From the NCBI RefSeq assembly GCF_029961025.1, contig NZ_JASBVP010000011.1:186001-250000 (forward strand): a stretch of 64,000 nt of DNA, read 5' to 3'. Positions 38,277-46,318 of the stretch are shown piece by piece (positions within the stretch are counted from its first letter, which is position 1; each line of letters starts with the position of its first letter). The notes below the pieces were generated by a model. The model was not told the origin of the DNA. It worked only from the letters and a program-made list of their open reading frames with translations, and searched no databases. The DNA comes from Mycobacterium sp. (GTDB taxonomy: Bacteria; Actinomycetota; Actinomycetes; Mycobacteriales; Mycobacteriaceae). Position numbers and translations under genes: made by a program.

Positions 38277-39227
38277 TTACCCGCCGGATGCCGTGCTGAG
38301 GGCGCCTGACTCGGGCAGTGGCTTATCGGTGTGCAGGCAGGCGATGGCCTTCGCGAGAGTCGGCGCTATGGAGCACACCCGAATCGTTGTGCCCCAATCC
38401 TTGGGCGCGACGGTGTCGGTGACGATGACGCGCTGCAGGTCAAGGTCACGCAGCCGGCTGGCGGCGGCGTGCACCAACAGCCCGTGCGTTGCGGCCACGA
38501 CGATATCTGGTGCGGCCCCGTGCAGCCGCAGCAGCCCGACCGCGGCTTCGATGGTCGCACCGGTGGTGATCATGTCGTCGATGATCAGCACCGGGTGGCC
38601 TCGCACTTCGCCGACGATGTCCAAAGCGCTGACCGTGGTTGGGCTTTCGCGTTGCTTACGCACGATCGCCACCGGACCGTGCAGAAGCGCCGCATAGCGT
38701 GCAGCCAGTTTGGCCGCTCCTAAATCGGGGGCGACGACGACCGGTGGCGTTGGCAGTTCGCCGGCCAGTTCGCCGCACAGGGCGGGAACAGCGGTGAGCG
38801 TTTCAACCGGAACCCGCGACACCGCTTCCAGGCTGGGTGTGTGCGGGTCGACGACCATGAGCCGATCGGCTCCGGCGGCGGCGATCGCATCGGCCACCAC
38901 GGTAGAGCCCAGCGCCTGACCTGCCGTGGTGCGGCGATCCTGGCGGGCGTAGCCGAAGTACGGGACGACGGCGGTCACCCGCGCGGCACGGGACCGCCGG
39001 CAAGCGTCGAGCAGCAGCAATAACTCGAGAATATGGTCATTCACCGGGGGCGCTGTCGACTGAATGACGTAAACATCGGCGCCGCAGACCTTATCAATTG
39101 TCGGGCGCAACTCGCCATCGGGATAGCGCGCCAGCCGGCAACCATCGGATTCGACGCCGAGGTAATTGGCGATCGCGGCCGCAAGCGCGGGATTGGCGCT
39201 CCCGGAGACGATTCGAAGAACGGTCAT
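38277..39227 (-). CDS. Ribose-phosphate pyrophosphokinase paralog
   Basis: The 316-aa protein matches PRPP synthetase: a first ATP-binding region Y-F-G-Y-A-R-Q-D-R near residue 95, the VDPHTPS metal site near 128 and the PRPP loop V-L-I-I-D-D-M-I-T-T-G-A-T near 215. It is more divergent than the housekeeping PrsA (RYPDGELRPTI for the usual FSDGE). It makes phosphoribosyl diphosphate from ribose 5-phosphate and ATP. This window also has two phosphoribosyltransferase-fold fusions that could use PRPP. It precedes the HAD-ATPase gene as an operon; weak DosR-like boxes lie about 103-140 bp upstream. Confidence 0.88.
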   Translation of the reverse strand: MTVLRIVSGSANPALAAAIANYLGVESDGCRLARYPDGELRPTIDKVCGADVYVIQSTAPPVNDHILELLLLLDACRRSRAARVTAVVPYFGYARQDRRTTAGQALGSTVVADAIAAAGADRLMVVDPHTPSLEAVSRVPVETLTAVPALCGELAGELPTPPVVVAPDLGAAKLAARYAALLHGPVAIVRKQRESPTTVSALDIVGEVRGHPVLIIDDMITTGATIEAAVGLLRLHGAAPDIVVAATHGLLVHAAASRLRDLDLQRVIVTDTVAPKDWGTTIRVCSIAPTLAKAIACLHTDKPLPESGALSTASGG

Positions 39228-39329
39228 CGAAGCTTACTTCGACACGATTGGTCCACGGCGCCACGCCTCCTCACCGATCTAGTCGCGCCACCTGCGTGTT
39301 CCTAGCATCAGGCCTCGCGGACGCCGGCG

Positions 39330-39367
39330 CGAGAGGCTTTGGTCCTCAGTGGGCCTGGAGACCGAGT
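39330..39367 (-). promoter_or_regulatory. Weak DosR-like boxes upstream of PRPP synthetase paralog
   Basis: GAGGC-TTTG-GTCCT (39330-39349) and GGGCC-TGGA-GACCG (39348-39367) resemble degenerate DosR sites but overlap slightly rather than keeping the 22-bp spacing. Support is modest. Confidence 0.3.
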
Positions 39368-39401
39368 GCAGGTCGCGCCGGCCGGCCCGGTGCGCCGCGC
39401 T

Positions 39402-39824
39402 TCAGGTTGAGCCGAAACCCAGGTCGGCTTCGGCACTGTAGACCCCCAACAGGTCGCGGGCCGAGACGATACCGACCAGAGCACCGTCGCGCTCTATCAG
39501 GATGTGGCGGATGTAGCGGTCCATCATGCGGACCGCCACCTCGTCGACCGTGGCCTCGGCGTCACACCACACCAGGTCGGTGCTGGCGATGTCGAGGGCC
39601 GGGACTGACGCCGGATCCTTCCCCGCGGCCACCAGCCGAACAATGTCACGCTCGCTTACCAGCGCGGTGGGCCGCTCGCCCTCGCCCACCACCACCGCCC
39701 CGACCTCACCGGAGACGAGCGCCTTGGCGACGTCGGCAACGGTAGCGCCGGCGGCGACGCGGATCACCGGGTCGCCGGTGATGGTGGAGACGGGGATCGA
39801 CCCCGCGGGAGGAATGCTCGTCAT
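39402..39824 (-). CDS. CBS-domain pair protein
   Basis: The 140-aa protein consists of two CBS domains (about residues 10-65 and 75-130) with VSTITGDPVIRVAAGATVADVAKAL, VSERDIVRLVA and MMDRYIRHILIERDGALVGIVSARDLL. It differs from the Hrp1-like protein at 10547 and belongs to the general class of adenosyl-nucleotide sensors. No partner domain is present, so it probably forms dimers that act on another protein or sense energy charge. It stands alone upstream of the PRPP synthetase promoter region. Confidence 0.85.
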   Translation of the reverse strand: MTSIPPAGSIPVSTITGDPVIRVAAGATVADVAKALVSGEVGAVVVGEGERPTALVSERDIVRLVAAGKDPASVPALDIASTDLVWCDAEATVDEVAVRMMDRYIRHILIERDGALVGIVSARDLLGVYSAEADLGFGST

Positions 39825-40023
39825 CCCCCCATGGTGTCATTGACGATCCACTCGGCACCAGCGGGTCCCGGTTGGCCGCGGTGAGGCGTTCTCCACGGCC
39901 CGGTGACCCGTTCCCGGCGGCGGATTTTCGCTGTCGCAAAGGTCGTGTTTTGCCTCGTGTTCTGCGATAGTGGGGTGGCCAAGCACGGTGGCATCGGGCA
40001 TGTCAGCGAGACGCGGAGGGATC

Positions 40024-40905
40024 GTGGTCGACCTTTTTACCGGTTTCGACACCGTGGATCACCCGGTCGGGCAGGGCGTGGTGCATGCCCGGGTCGGCGG
40101 CCGAGGTGCCCCCATGCTGTTGTTGCACGGCTTCCCGCAAACCCACGCCATGTGGCACCGGATCGCGCCACGGCTGGCCGAGAAGAACACGGTGGTGGCG
40201 GCCGACATTCGCGGATACGGCTCATCGCGTGGCAGCGGCGAGTTCACCTTCCGGGCGATGGCCGGTGACGTGGTCCTTTTGATGGACGCCTTGGGCCACG
40301 GGCGGTTTCATGTCGTTGGGCACGACCGAGGCGCCCGCGTCGCGCACCGGATGGCTTTCGATCACCCCCATCGGGTCGCCTCGATCGCATTGCTTGACAT
40401 TTTGCCCACGCTGGACATGTGGGAGCTGATGGACGCCTGGCTGGTGCGGCGTTATTACCATTGGGCCTTTTTGGCGCAGCCGGACGGGCTGCCGGAGCGG
40501 TTGATCGGCAACGACCCGATCTACTTTCTGCACCACACCCTGCGCGGGCTCTCCGGTTCGCTCGAGGTGTTCGACCCCGCCGCGCTGCGGGAGTACGAGC
40601 GTGCTGCCCAGCGTCCGGAGGTCGTCGCGGCCTGGTGCGCCGACTACCGCAGCGCCGCCGGGGAGGACTTGGACCACGATCGCGCCGACCTGAACCGCAC
40701 TCTGGATATCCCGGCGCTGGTGCTGTGGGGAGCCAACGGGGTAGTCGGGGCCAAATGCGACCCGCTGCAACGGTGGCGGAGACACTTCCCCAACGCCACC
40801 GGGGCCAGCGTCAGCGCCGGACATTTTCTGGCCGAAGAAGCCCCGGACGCGGTGTTCGGGCATCTCAGCGAGCATTTGGCCGCAGCTCGCTACGAGGGCG
40901 CCTAG
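40024..40905 (+). CDS. Alpha/beta hydrolase, haloacetate dehalogenase/epoxide hydrolase type
   Basis: The 293-aa protein has the H-G-F-P-Q-T oxyanion segment, the nucleophile elbow G-H-D-R-G-A-R near residue 105 with Asp as nucleophile, and a final His in SAGHFLAEEAP. Asp with R-G following, plus the RYYHWAFLAQP lid segment, fits fluoroacetate dehalogenases and related epoxide hydrolases. The GTG at 40024 is used since GGAGGG precedes it by 3-4 bp; ATG at 40000 is an alternative. The substrate is unknown. No DosR-like box was found just upstream. Confidence 0.85.
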   Translation: MVDLFTGFDTVDHPVGQGVVHARVGGRGAPMLLLHGFPQTHAMWHRIAPRLAEKNTVVAADIRGYGSSRGSGEFTFRAMAGDVVLLMDALGHGRFHVVGHDRGARVAHRMAFDHPHRVASIALLDILPTLDMWELMDAWLVRRYYHWAFLAQPDGLPERLIGNDPIYFLHHTLRGLSGSLEVFDPAALREYERAAQRPEVVAAWCADYRSAAGEDLDHDRADLNRTLDIPALVLWGANGVVGAKCDPLQRWRRHFPNATGASVSAGHFLAEEAPDAVFGHLSEHLAAARYEGA

Positions 40906-40969
40906 CGGGTTTGAAATACGAAGTGCCCCAGCGTCGATCACTGCAACGACCCGTGCCGCGGTGCGCGTT

Positions 40970-42007
40970 TCACCGGGTCAGTCCTAGTCCATGAATCTGC
41001 ACCCGTTTGGCGTTCACCATTGCACGTGCCCCGAATTGTGCCACGAGCCAGATGTTGCTCTGCAGGTGCTCAGTGATGCTCGGCACGAGGTAGCCCGATG
41101 TTCCGTGGGCCAACGCACAAAACAGCACGAGCTGGTCCGCGGCATGGCGATCCACCGTCGCCCCGCTGCGCAGGTCCTCAAGGAACGTCGACGCGACGAA
41201 ACGGCCGATCTGCTCCGAAGATCGGCCGGGCTTCCCCGCCCGGTCGGCACCTAACCAGCCCCCGGCGCTGCTTTTTGTCCAAATCGCCAGGCACGCGCCC
41301 GGATGCACCGCGGTGTCGTCGTTCACCCGCTCGATGGCGCAGGCCATGCCCGCGTCCCGCAGCCGCGCCTCACACGCCACCGCCATCCGATCGCTGACCC
41401 GTTGCCGGGCCAGGTGGCTCGACAAGGCGATGCCGTGCACCTCAGCGACCCGACCGGCGGTATCGAGCACCAACGCGTCGAGACCCCGGGGCCCGGGCAC
41501 CACGTTCAGCTCGATGACCCCCGCTCCGCCGGGCACATATCCGGGACGGATGACGTCCAATGACACCTCAACCCCCATCAAACCCAGCAGCGGGCCAAGC
41601 ACCCGATGCAAGTGAAACGCTGAGGGGGCGAAGTCTTGGAACAACCCGCCGGTGATCCGCGCCCGCACGGGCGCGTCGGCGAAGCACGCCACCGGCAGCA
41701 CACCCAACGCCAGCATGGTTGCCGAGCCCGCCGTTCCGATGTCCCATTCGAAGCTCCCGCCATGGATATTCGATCCGGGGACGAAGTCGATTGTGCGGCT
41801 ACCGACTTCAACACCGTTGATGGTGGCTCCACACAGCTGCGCGCAGGCACGCACAGCCGTCACGTGCTGAGGCCGCAGACCCGGAACCCGCCGCCGCTGC
41901 CTGGCGTTGACGATCCGGACGGGTTGTCCGCTCAGCGCCGCCAGTGCCACCGCATAGCGAACAATGGTGCCGCTGCCCGACATTCGTGCGCCATCGATGG
42001 TGAACAC
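40970..42007 (-). CDS. rtcA: RNA 3'-terminal phosphate cyclase
   Basis: The 345-aa protein matches RtcA, which uses ATP to turn RNA 3'-phosphate into a 2',3'-cyclic phosphate through a covalent RtcA-(histidinyl)-AMP. Visible features are G-S-G-T-I-V-R-Y at residues 11-18, RPQHVTAVRACAQL, the GGSFEWDIGTAGSATML block and the nucleophile-histidine segment R-H-A-A-D-Q-L near residue 290. The length is typical. Start is GTG at 42007. RtcA produces or restores ends that RtcB can ligate, and rtcB with archease lies about 11 kb away in the same orientation. The DNA immediately upstream is a relaxase relic, so its original promoter may have been lost or replaced. Confidence 0.9.
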   Translation of the reverse strand: MFTIDGARMSGSGTIVRYAVALAALSGQPVRIVNARQRRRVPGLRPQHVTAVRACAQLCGATINGVEVGSRTIDFVPGSNIHGGSFEWDIGTAGSATMLALGVLPVACFADAPVRARITGGLFQDFAPSAFHLHRVLGPLLGLMGVEVSLDVIRPGYVPGGAGVIELNVVPGPRGLDALVLDTAGRVAEVHGIALSSHLARQRVSDRMAVACEARLRDAGMACAIERVNDDTAVHPGACLAIWTKSSAGGWLGADRAGKPGRSSEQIGRFVASTFLEDLRSGATVDRHAADQLVLFCALAHGTSGYLVPSITEHLQSNIWLVAQFGARAMVNAKRVQIHGLGLTR

Positions 42008-42016
42008 GAGTGGGAT

Positions 42017-43745
42017 CTACCCCGGCTCGCCGATCCCGTGCTCGACGCACTTGATAAACCCGCTGGCCACGTGTCCGGTGACGTCGATGCGCTGGTCACG
42101 GGCGCCGAGAGCGCTTGGGAATCCGCCCCGCTCCCGCTCGGTGCAGTGGGTTATCCGCTGGGCGCGAACCAAAAAGCCGAGCGCGGTTTTGATGCACCGA
42201 CGATAGTTGGCGGTGCGCTGATCACGGCCGGCAACCGCGATCGCGTACGCGTCGGCAAGGCCCTCGAGCGCGCAGGCAACTTCCACGACAGCCTGACGTT
42301 CCGGGCTGCACGCCACCCGATCGTATTGGTGCGATACCAGCCGACAGCTTTGCGCAACCGGTTGCCGTGGGCGCAGCGCTAAAGACGCGTCCCGCTCGGC
42401 GGGATCCCGCAGCCGCCAGACTTCGGTGAGCCGCTGACTCCAGGGAAGCTCCTCGCACAACTGCTCGAACATGCCGCCGCGGGCTTTCACCGGCGCCAAC
42501 TGGTATGGATCACAAACCAGCATGATCTTGGCGTGGCCGGCGACCGCGCAAGACAACAGTTTCTTCAGCTCCGCGGTGCCCACCATGGAGGCCTCGTCGA
42601 CAACCATGAGGGTGCGCGGGCTGACCCGCAGCTCATCGTCGGCGATCAACGCCAACGCTTTGGCGACGGTCAGGCCCCGATCCCCGGCCTGCTCACGCAT
42701 CGCCTCGTCAACGGCTTTCCCGGTGGGGGCGATCACCAGAACCTCTTTGTTGGCGCGGCGCGCCCCGGCGCGCAGCGCGCGCAGGGAATGCGTTTTGCCC
42801 GCGCCGGCCGGCGCCTGCAGCGGCTGCACCAAAAACGGGGAGTGCGCGATCGCATACACCGTGTCACCCTGATCGGGGGAGAGATCATCCAGGTCCTCGT
42901 CGCGCACATCGACTCGGCTGCGGTTGTCGCGCGCATCAACCATCTGCAGGACGCGGATTTCCTCAGCGATGATCGCATCCACGGTGTAGCGCTCATGTCC
43001 TTCGCGATGGTGGGCTTGCCAGGGAGCGCTGACCCGCAGGCTCACCGCGTCCACCGCCTGCTCGATGAGCAGCCGCGGATCCCCGGCCGCGTCCACCGGC
43101 AGCTGCGCGCCGACCAGCTCCACCAGATCCGCGCGGGTTAACACGGCCTTGTCGATGCGCGCCGCGGCGCGCGCCAGCGCCGCGCGGTCGGCCAGGATGC
43201 GCGGCGCGGCGCGGCGAGCGCGCCGCGCCGCCAGGTGCGATTCGCGGTCCAGGCGCAACCCGCGCGGGTCGGCGCGCCACTCCTGCTGCAGTTCCCGCCA
43301 GGCTTTCGACTCCGGCTTGGGTGGGCGCGTGGCTTTCTGCGCCGCGGCCAGCTGCGCCGCGCTGGGCCGTCCATCAATGAGCACCAGGTTGTCGCGCGCC
43401 CATTCACGCAGCCGCGTGGATCGACGCGACCACGCGTGGATACAGCTTTTACGCACCCCGGTGATCTCAGCCATGCCGGAGAACTCATCAACCGGCAGCC
43501 ACTCGAAGCCGCGCTCGCTGTGCAACTCGTGGCGCAGCACCGCCTGATAGATGATCCCGGCGGCCTTGGCCTCATGGTGCAGGGATTTCGAGTCGATCGA
43601 CACCAGCACCCCGTCGGCGCGGGGCTGGCGGTTCGGCACGATGACATGGGTGTGCAGGTGCGGATCCCCGCAGCGGCTCGTCTCATGCTGGTAGTCGACC
43701 GCCACCAACCCGGGCAGCAGCGGCTGACGACCGCGCCGTCAGCGA
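42017..43745 (-). pseudogene. Truncated and frameshifted MobF (TraA/TrwC-like) relaxase-helicase
   Basis: The frame has the metal-binding relaxase motif D-P-H-L-H-T-H-V-I-V near its start and a helicase part with Q-A-P-A-G-A-G-K-T, VVDEASMVG and VCDPYQLAPV. The N-terminal 150-200 residues with the catalytic tyrosines are missing; an in-frame TGA lies near 43745. After LTEVWRLRDPAERDASLALR (about 42380) the family sequence continues only in other frames (for example KAVGWYRTN), showing frameshifts, and the helicase end is lost. It is the relic of a conjugative plasmid or integrative element. Relaxases of this type nick oriT and unwind DNA during transfer. Confidence 0.85.
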
Positions 43746-43785
43746 ACCCACCAGCCAGCTCGCCGCCACCCCAGCCCGGTCAAGA

Positions 43786-43816
43786 GTGGTGGCCGCGCCG
43801 CCGGCGCGGCCACCAC
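43786..43816. repeat. Perfect 15-bp inverted repeat (hairpin)
   Basis: gtggtggccgcgccg at 43786-43800 and its exact reverse complement at 43802-43816 are separated by one base. It stands in the 280-bp gap between the relaxase relic and the ESX-like gene. It could be a terminator stem or a relic of a transfer origin. Confidence 0.6.
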
Positions 43817-43988
43817 CAGGGTTGCACACCCTGTGTCAATGTGCCAGAAGCTGAGAGGGTGTGGTGTGGGGTTTGGAAGGTTGGGTTGAGGGTGTGTGGC
43901 GGGAGATGAGGGCCGTGGGGAGGGATCTGATCTGGTCTGGGCGGATGGTGGACGGTGGCTGGTGGTGATGGTGGGCTACGATCACCCC

Positions 43989-44303
43989 ATGCCGGGCGGC
44001 GCAGCGGGAGGCGGGAATGCCCTGAGGGTGCTCGCCTCGGGGTTGCATCAGCTAGGCGGCGCGTGCGAGACGGTCAGCGCCGAGATCCTCTCCGTCGCCG
44101 ACGGGGTGGCGTGCTGTAGCGCTGTGTCGTCGTGGCAGTCATGCGCCACGACGGTCAGCCTCGCCGCGGGCGTGGCCGGGAAAAACCTCGTGGAGATCGC
44201 GCGGCGGGTGAGCGCGCGCGGCGGAGGGTATCGGGCCGCGGGCGGTCGCTACACCCGGGCCGATGAGCACAACGCGGGCATGTTAAGTGGGCTGGTGAGC
44301 TGA
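43989..44303 (+). CDS. Small ESX/WXG100-like protein
   Basis: The 104-aa protein is a helical hairpin-like sequence, with S-S-W-Q-S (near residues 47-51) in the place of the W-x-G turn and small residues on both sides. Similar short proteins precede toxin genes secreted by type VII systems in mycobacteria. ATG at 43989 is chosen because upstream sequence is poorly conserved-looking. The stop TGA overlaps the ATG of the next gene by one base, so the two products are probably made together and may form a heterodimer for export. No Y-x3-D/E signal is obvious. Confidence 0.6.
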   Translation: MPGGAAGGGNALRVLASGLHQLGGACETVSAEILSVADGVACCSAVSSWQSCATTVSLAAGVAGKNLVEIARRVSARGGGYRAAGGRYTRADEHNAGMLSGLVS

Positions 44304-45670
44304 TGGCGGCGCTGCCGGGGGGCTGGCCGACGCTGTCGCAGCTGTGCACCTCGCAGTTCGACTATCTGCAGCGCTTCGCCGACTGGTGTGAGCGCATCGC
44401 CGGCGTGGAGGAAACGCTGCAGCGGCTGGCCCGGGAGGTGCGCGCCCCCGGGGGTGTGGAGTGGGAGGGTGAGGCCGCCGACGCCGCGATCACCCAGGCC
44501 GAGACGGATGTGTTTCGGGCGCGCCCGTTTTTGTGGAGCGTCGCCGATGCCGCGGTCATCGCCCGCAACGGCCAAGACATGCTCGAGGCCGGCCGGCGGG
44601 CGGTCTTGGACGCGGTTGATGACGCCGAGCGCGACGGTTTTGTGGTCCAGGAGGACTACAGCGTCACCGACACCCGCCGGTGCGCCACCCGCGCCGACTA
44701 CCAGCAGCGTCTGGGGATCGGCGCCGCGCACTCGGATTACATCCGCCACCGCGTCGCCGGGCTGGTCAGCAACGAGCAGTGGCTTAACAGCCAGCTCAAA
44801 CAGGCCACCAGCGGCTGGGGCACACTGACCTTCGAAGAGCCAAACACCGCTGACACCAGCGCCGGCGACAACCACCACACCCAGGCCCAACCCGTCGACC
44901 ACCACTGGAAACAAGACCCGGCTCCGAAGCCACCGCCAGGACCCAGCGGTGACGATATTCGCCGCGTGCTCGACAAACTGCCCGTAGGCGATAGTCCTGA
45001 AGTGAGAGAGGTCCGCTCGCAGCAGGATCTCGACAATCTGTGGAACTGGATGACACAGAACGGGGTAGACAACCCAAACCGATATGGTGACCCCGCAAAA
45101 GGCGAGTGGAAGGACTTGCCTGATGGTTCCGGTGTCGGTCGACGCGGCGCCGCGCGTTCGACCAACCAGCCCGTGCTGGACGTCCGCCTCCCAGGCAAGG
45201 ATGGCTACGTGAAAGTGCACGTCAACCCTAGGGGAGGAGTGCCGGACATCCCAGCCTCAGCCGGCCCAGGATCGGCATCGGTGATCAGCGCGCCGCCCAA
45301 TTTACCGCCGGTGCTGGCTCATCCTCCAGTCACCGCAGTTCCCCCAACAGAAGCCAACCATCCGCCTGTGGCGGTACCGCCGAGCGTTCTTGACCACCCG
45401 CCGCTTCCGCCGTGGTTACAGAATCCGTCGCCGCCCGGTTTCGATGTCCACCCCGGCGAGCCTCCCCTGTTTGCTCCAATGGATACCCCTGGCGAGGCTA
45501 TTCCGCCGCCACAGCATGGCCCGCTAGTCATCCTGCACCTGCCGCAGGTCCACGCGCCCGACATGCCCCCGCCTACCCCGGAACAGCAGCGCGGATTCCT
45601 TGGAATCGTGGGTGCGTTCGTTTTGGGTGGACTGGCCGCCTTGGGCAGACTGGGTGAAGGGTTAAAGTAA
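44303..45670 (+). CDS. ESX-type secreted toxin-like protein with proline-rich tail
   Basis: The 455-aa protein has an N-terminal helical region of about 170 residues like EspB/LXG-type substrates. A compact domain follows at about residues 225-315 with QQDLDNLWNWMTQNG, W-K-D-L-P-D-G-S-G-V-G-R-R and the V-L-D-V-R-L-P-G-K-D-G-Y-V-K-V-H-V strand pair. That pattern recalls nuclease-like C-terminal domains of polymorphic toxins. Then comes a long Pro-rich segment of HPP and VPP repeats (about 320-430) and a short hydrophobic end. Toxin activity is inferred from the pattern and from the gene order with candidate immunity genes downstream. Alternative: a cell-wall-spanning secreted structural protein. 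Confidence 0.55.
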   Translation: MAALPGGWPTLSQLCTSQFDYLQRFADWCERIAGVEETLQRLAREVRAPGGVEWEGEAADAAITQAETDVFRARPFLWSVADAAVIARNGQDMLEAGRRAVLDAVDDAERDGFVVQEDYSVTDTRRCATRADYQQRLGIGAAHSDYIRHRVAGLVSNEQWLNSQLKQATSGWGTLTFEEPNTADTSAGDNHHTQAQPVDHHWKQDPAPKPPPGPSGDDIRRVLDKLPVGDSPEVREVRSQQDLDNLWNWMTQNGVDNPNRYGDPAKGEWKDLPDGSGVGRRGAARSTNQPVLDVRLPGKDGYVKVHVNPRGGVPDIPASAGPGSASVISAPPNLPPVLAHPPVTAVPPTEANHPPVAVPPSVLDHPPLPPWLQNPSPPGFDVHPGEPPLFAPMDTPGEAIPPPQHGPLVILHLPQVHAPDMPPPTPEQQRGFLGIVGAFVLGGLAALGRLGEGLK

Positions 45671-45672
45671 TC

Positions 45673-46275
45673 ATGTCCCTGAACAGCGATGATCTTGTGG
45701 CCGAACAGCGTCGGCTAGCGAGCGCCTCATCTGTGATCAATGTGGTCGCGGACTATGTCGATGACTTGGTTCAGCTTGCCCCCGAGCAGCTGCCCAACCC
45801 GCTACAACGATTAAGCCTGCCGCCGGGATGGCGGATCGCTCGCGTGGACGGTGCGGGTATTGCGCCATCGCGGATTGCGGTGTGCGGCCAGCGGCCCGAC
45901 GGCCGCTGGGACGGGTGTGACACCATCAACGTTTTTGGGTTCACCGGCGAATCGCCAGAAGAAGCCGTGTGGGACAACGCCGATTGCACATTGCGCGACC
46001 TTGACGCCGACGACATCACGACGTCAGCCCCGGCCGCATCGCTCATACCTAGAGTGACGGCGGTACGGTGCAGCGGCTATTTCAGCGCTGCGGGCCAGCG
46101 TGTCTGGGCTCAGTACAGCACCTATGTCGCTGGCTCCAACGTCTCCGGCGAAGGTCGCCTGATACAGCACAGCCTGTTCATCGACGCGAGCTGCCGCGCG
46201 ACGCTGATCGACGACATTGCCCAGCTCAGCAACGGTGTTCAGCGGGCCTTCCTCGCCAGCATCGACGTGCCTTAA
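45673..46275 (+). CDS. LpqN/LpqT-like (Mog1/PsbP fold) protein, possible immunity factor
   Basis: The 200-aa protein resembles the LpqN/LpqT fold: LPPGWRIARVDG, then TINVFGFTGESPEEAVWDNADCTLRDL, the RVTAVRCSGYFSAAGQRVWAQYSTYV strands and a GRLIQHSLF end. It lacks a signal peptide or lipobox, so unlike true LpqN it is cytosolic, as expected of an immunity protein. It starts 3 bp after the toxin-like gene stop. Its role as the antidote is inferred from position only. Confidence 0.55.
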   Translation: MSLNSDDLVAEQRRLASASSVINVVADYVDDLVQLAPEQLPNPLQRLSLPPGWRIARVDGAGIAPSRIAVCGQRPDGRWDGCDTINVFGFTGESPEEAVWDNADCTLRDLDADDITTSAPAASLIPRVTAVRCSGYFSAAGQRVWAQYSTYVAGSNVSGEGRLIQHSLFIDASCRATLIDDIAQLSNGVQRAFLASIDVP

Positions 46276-46318
46276 GTCGGTTGCCGACGCCCCCCATTCT
46301 CGGTGTCTTGTCGCTTAG

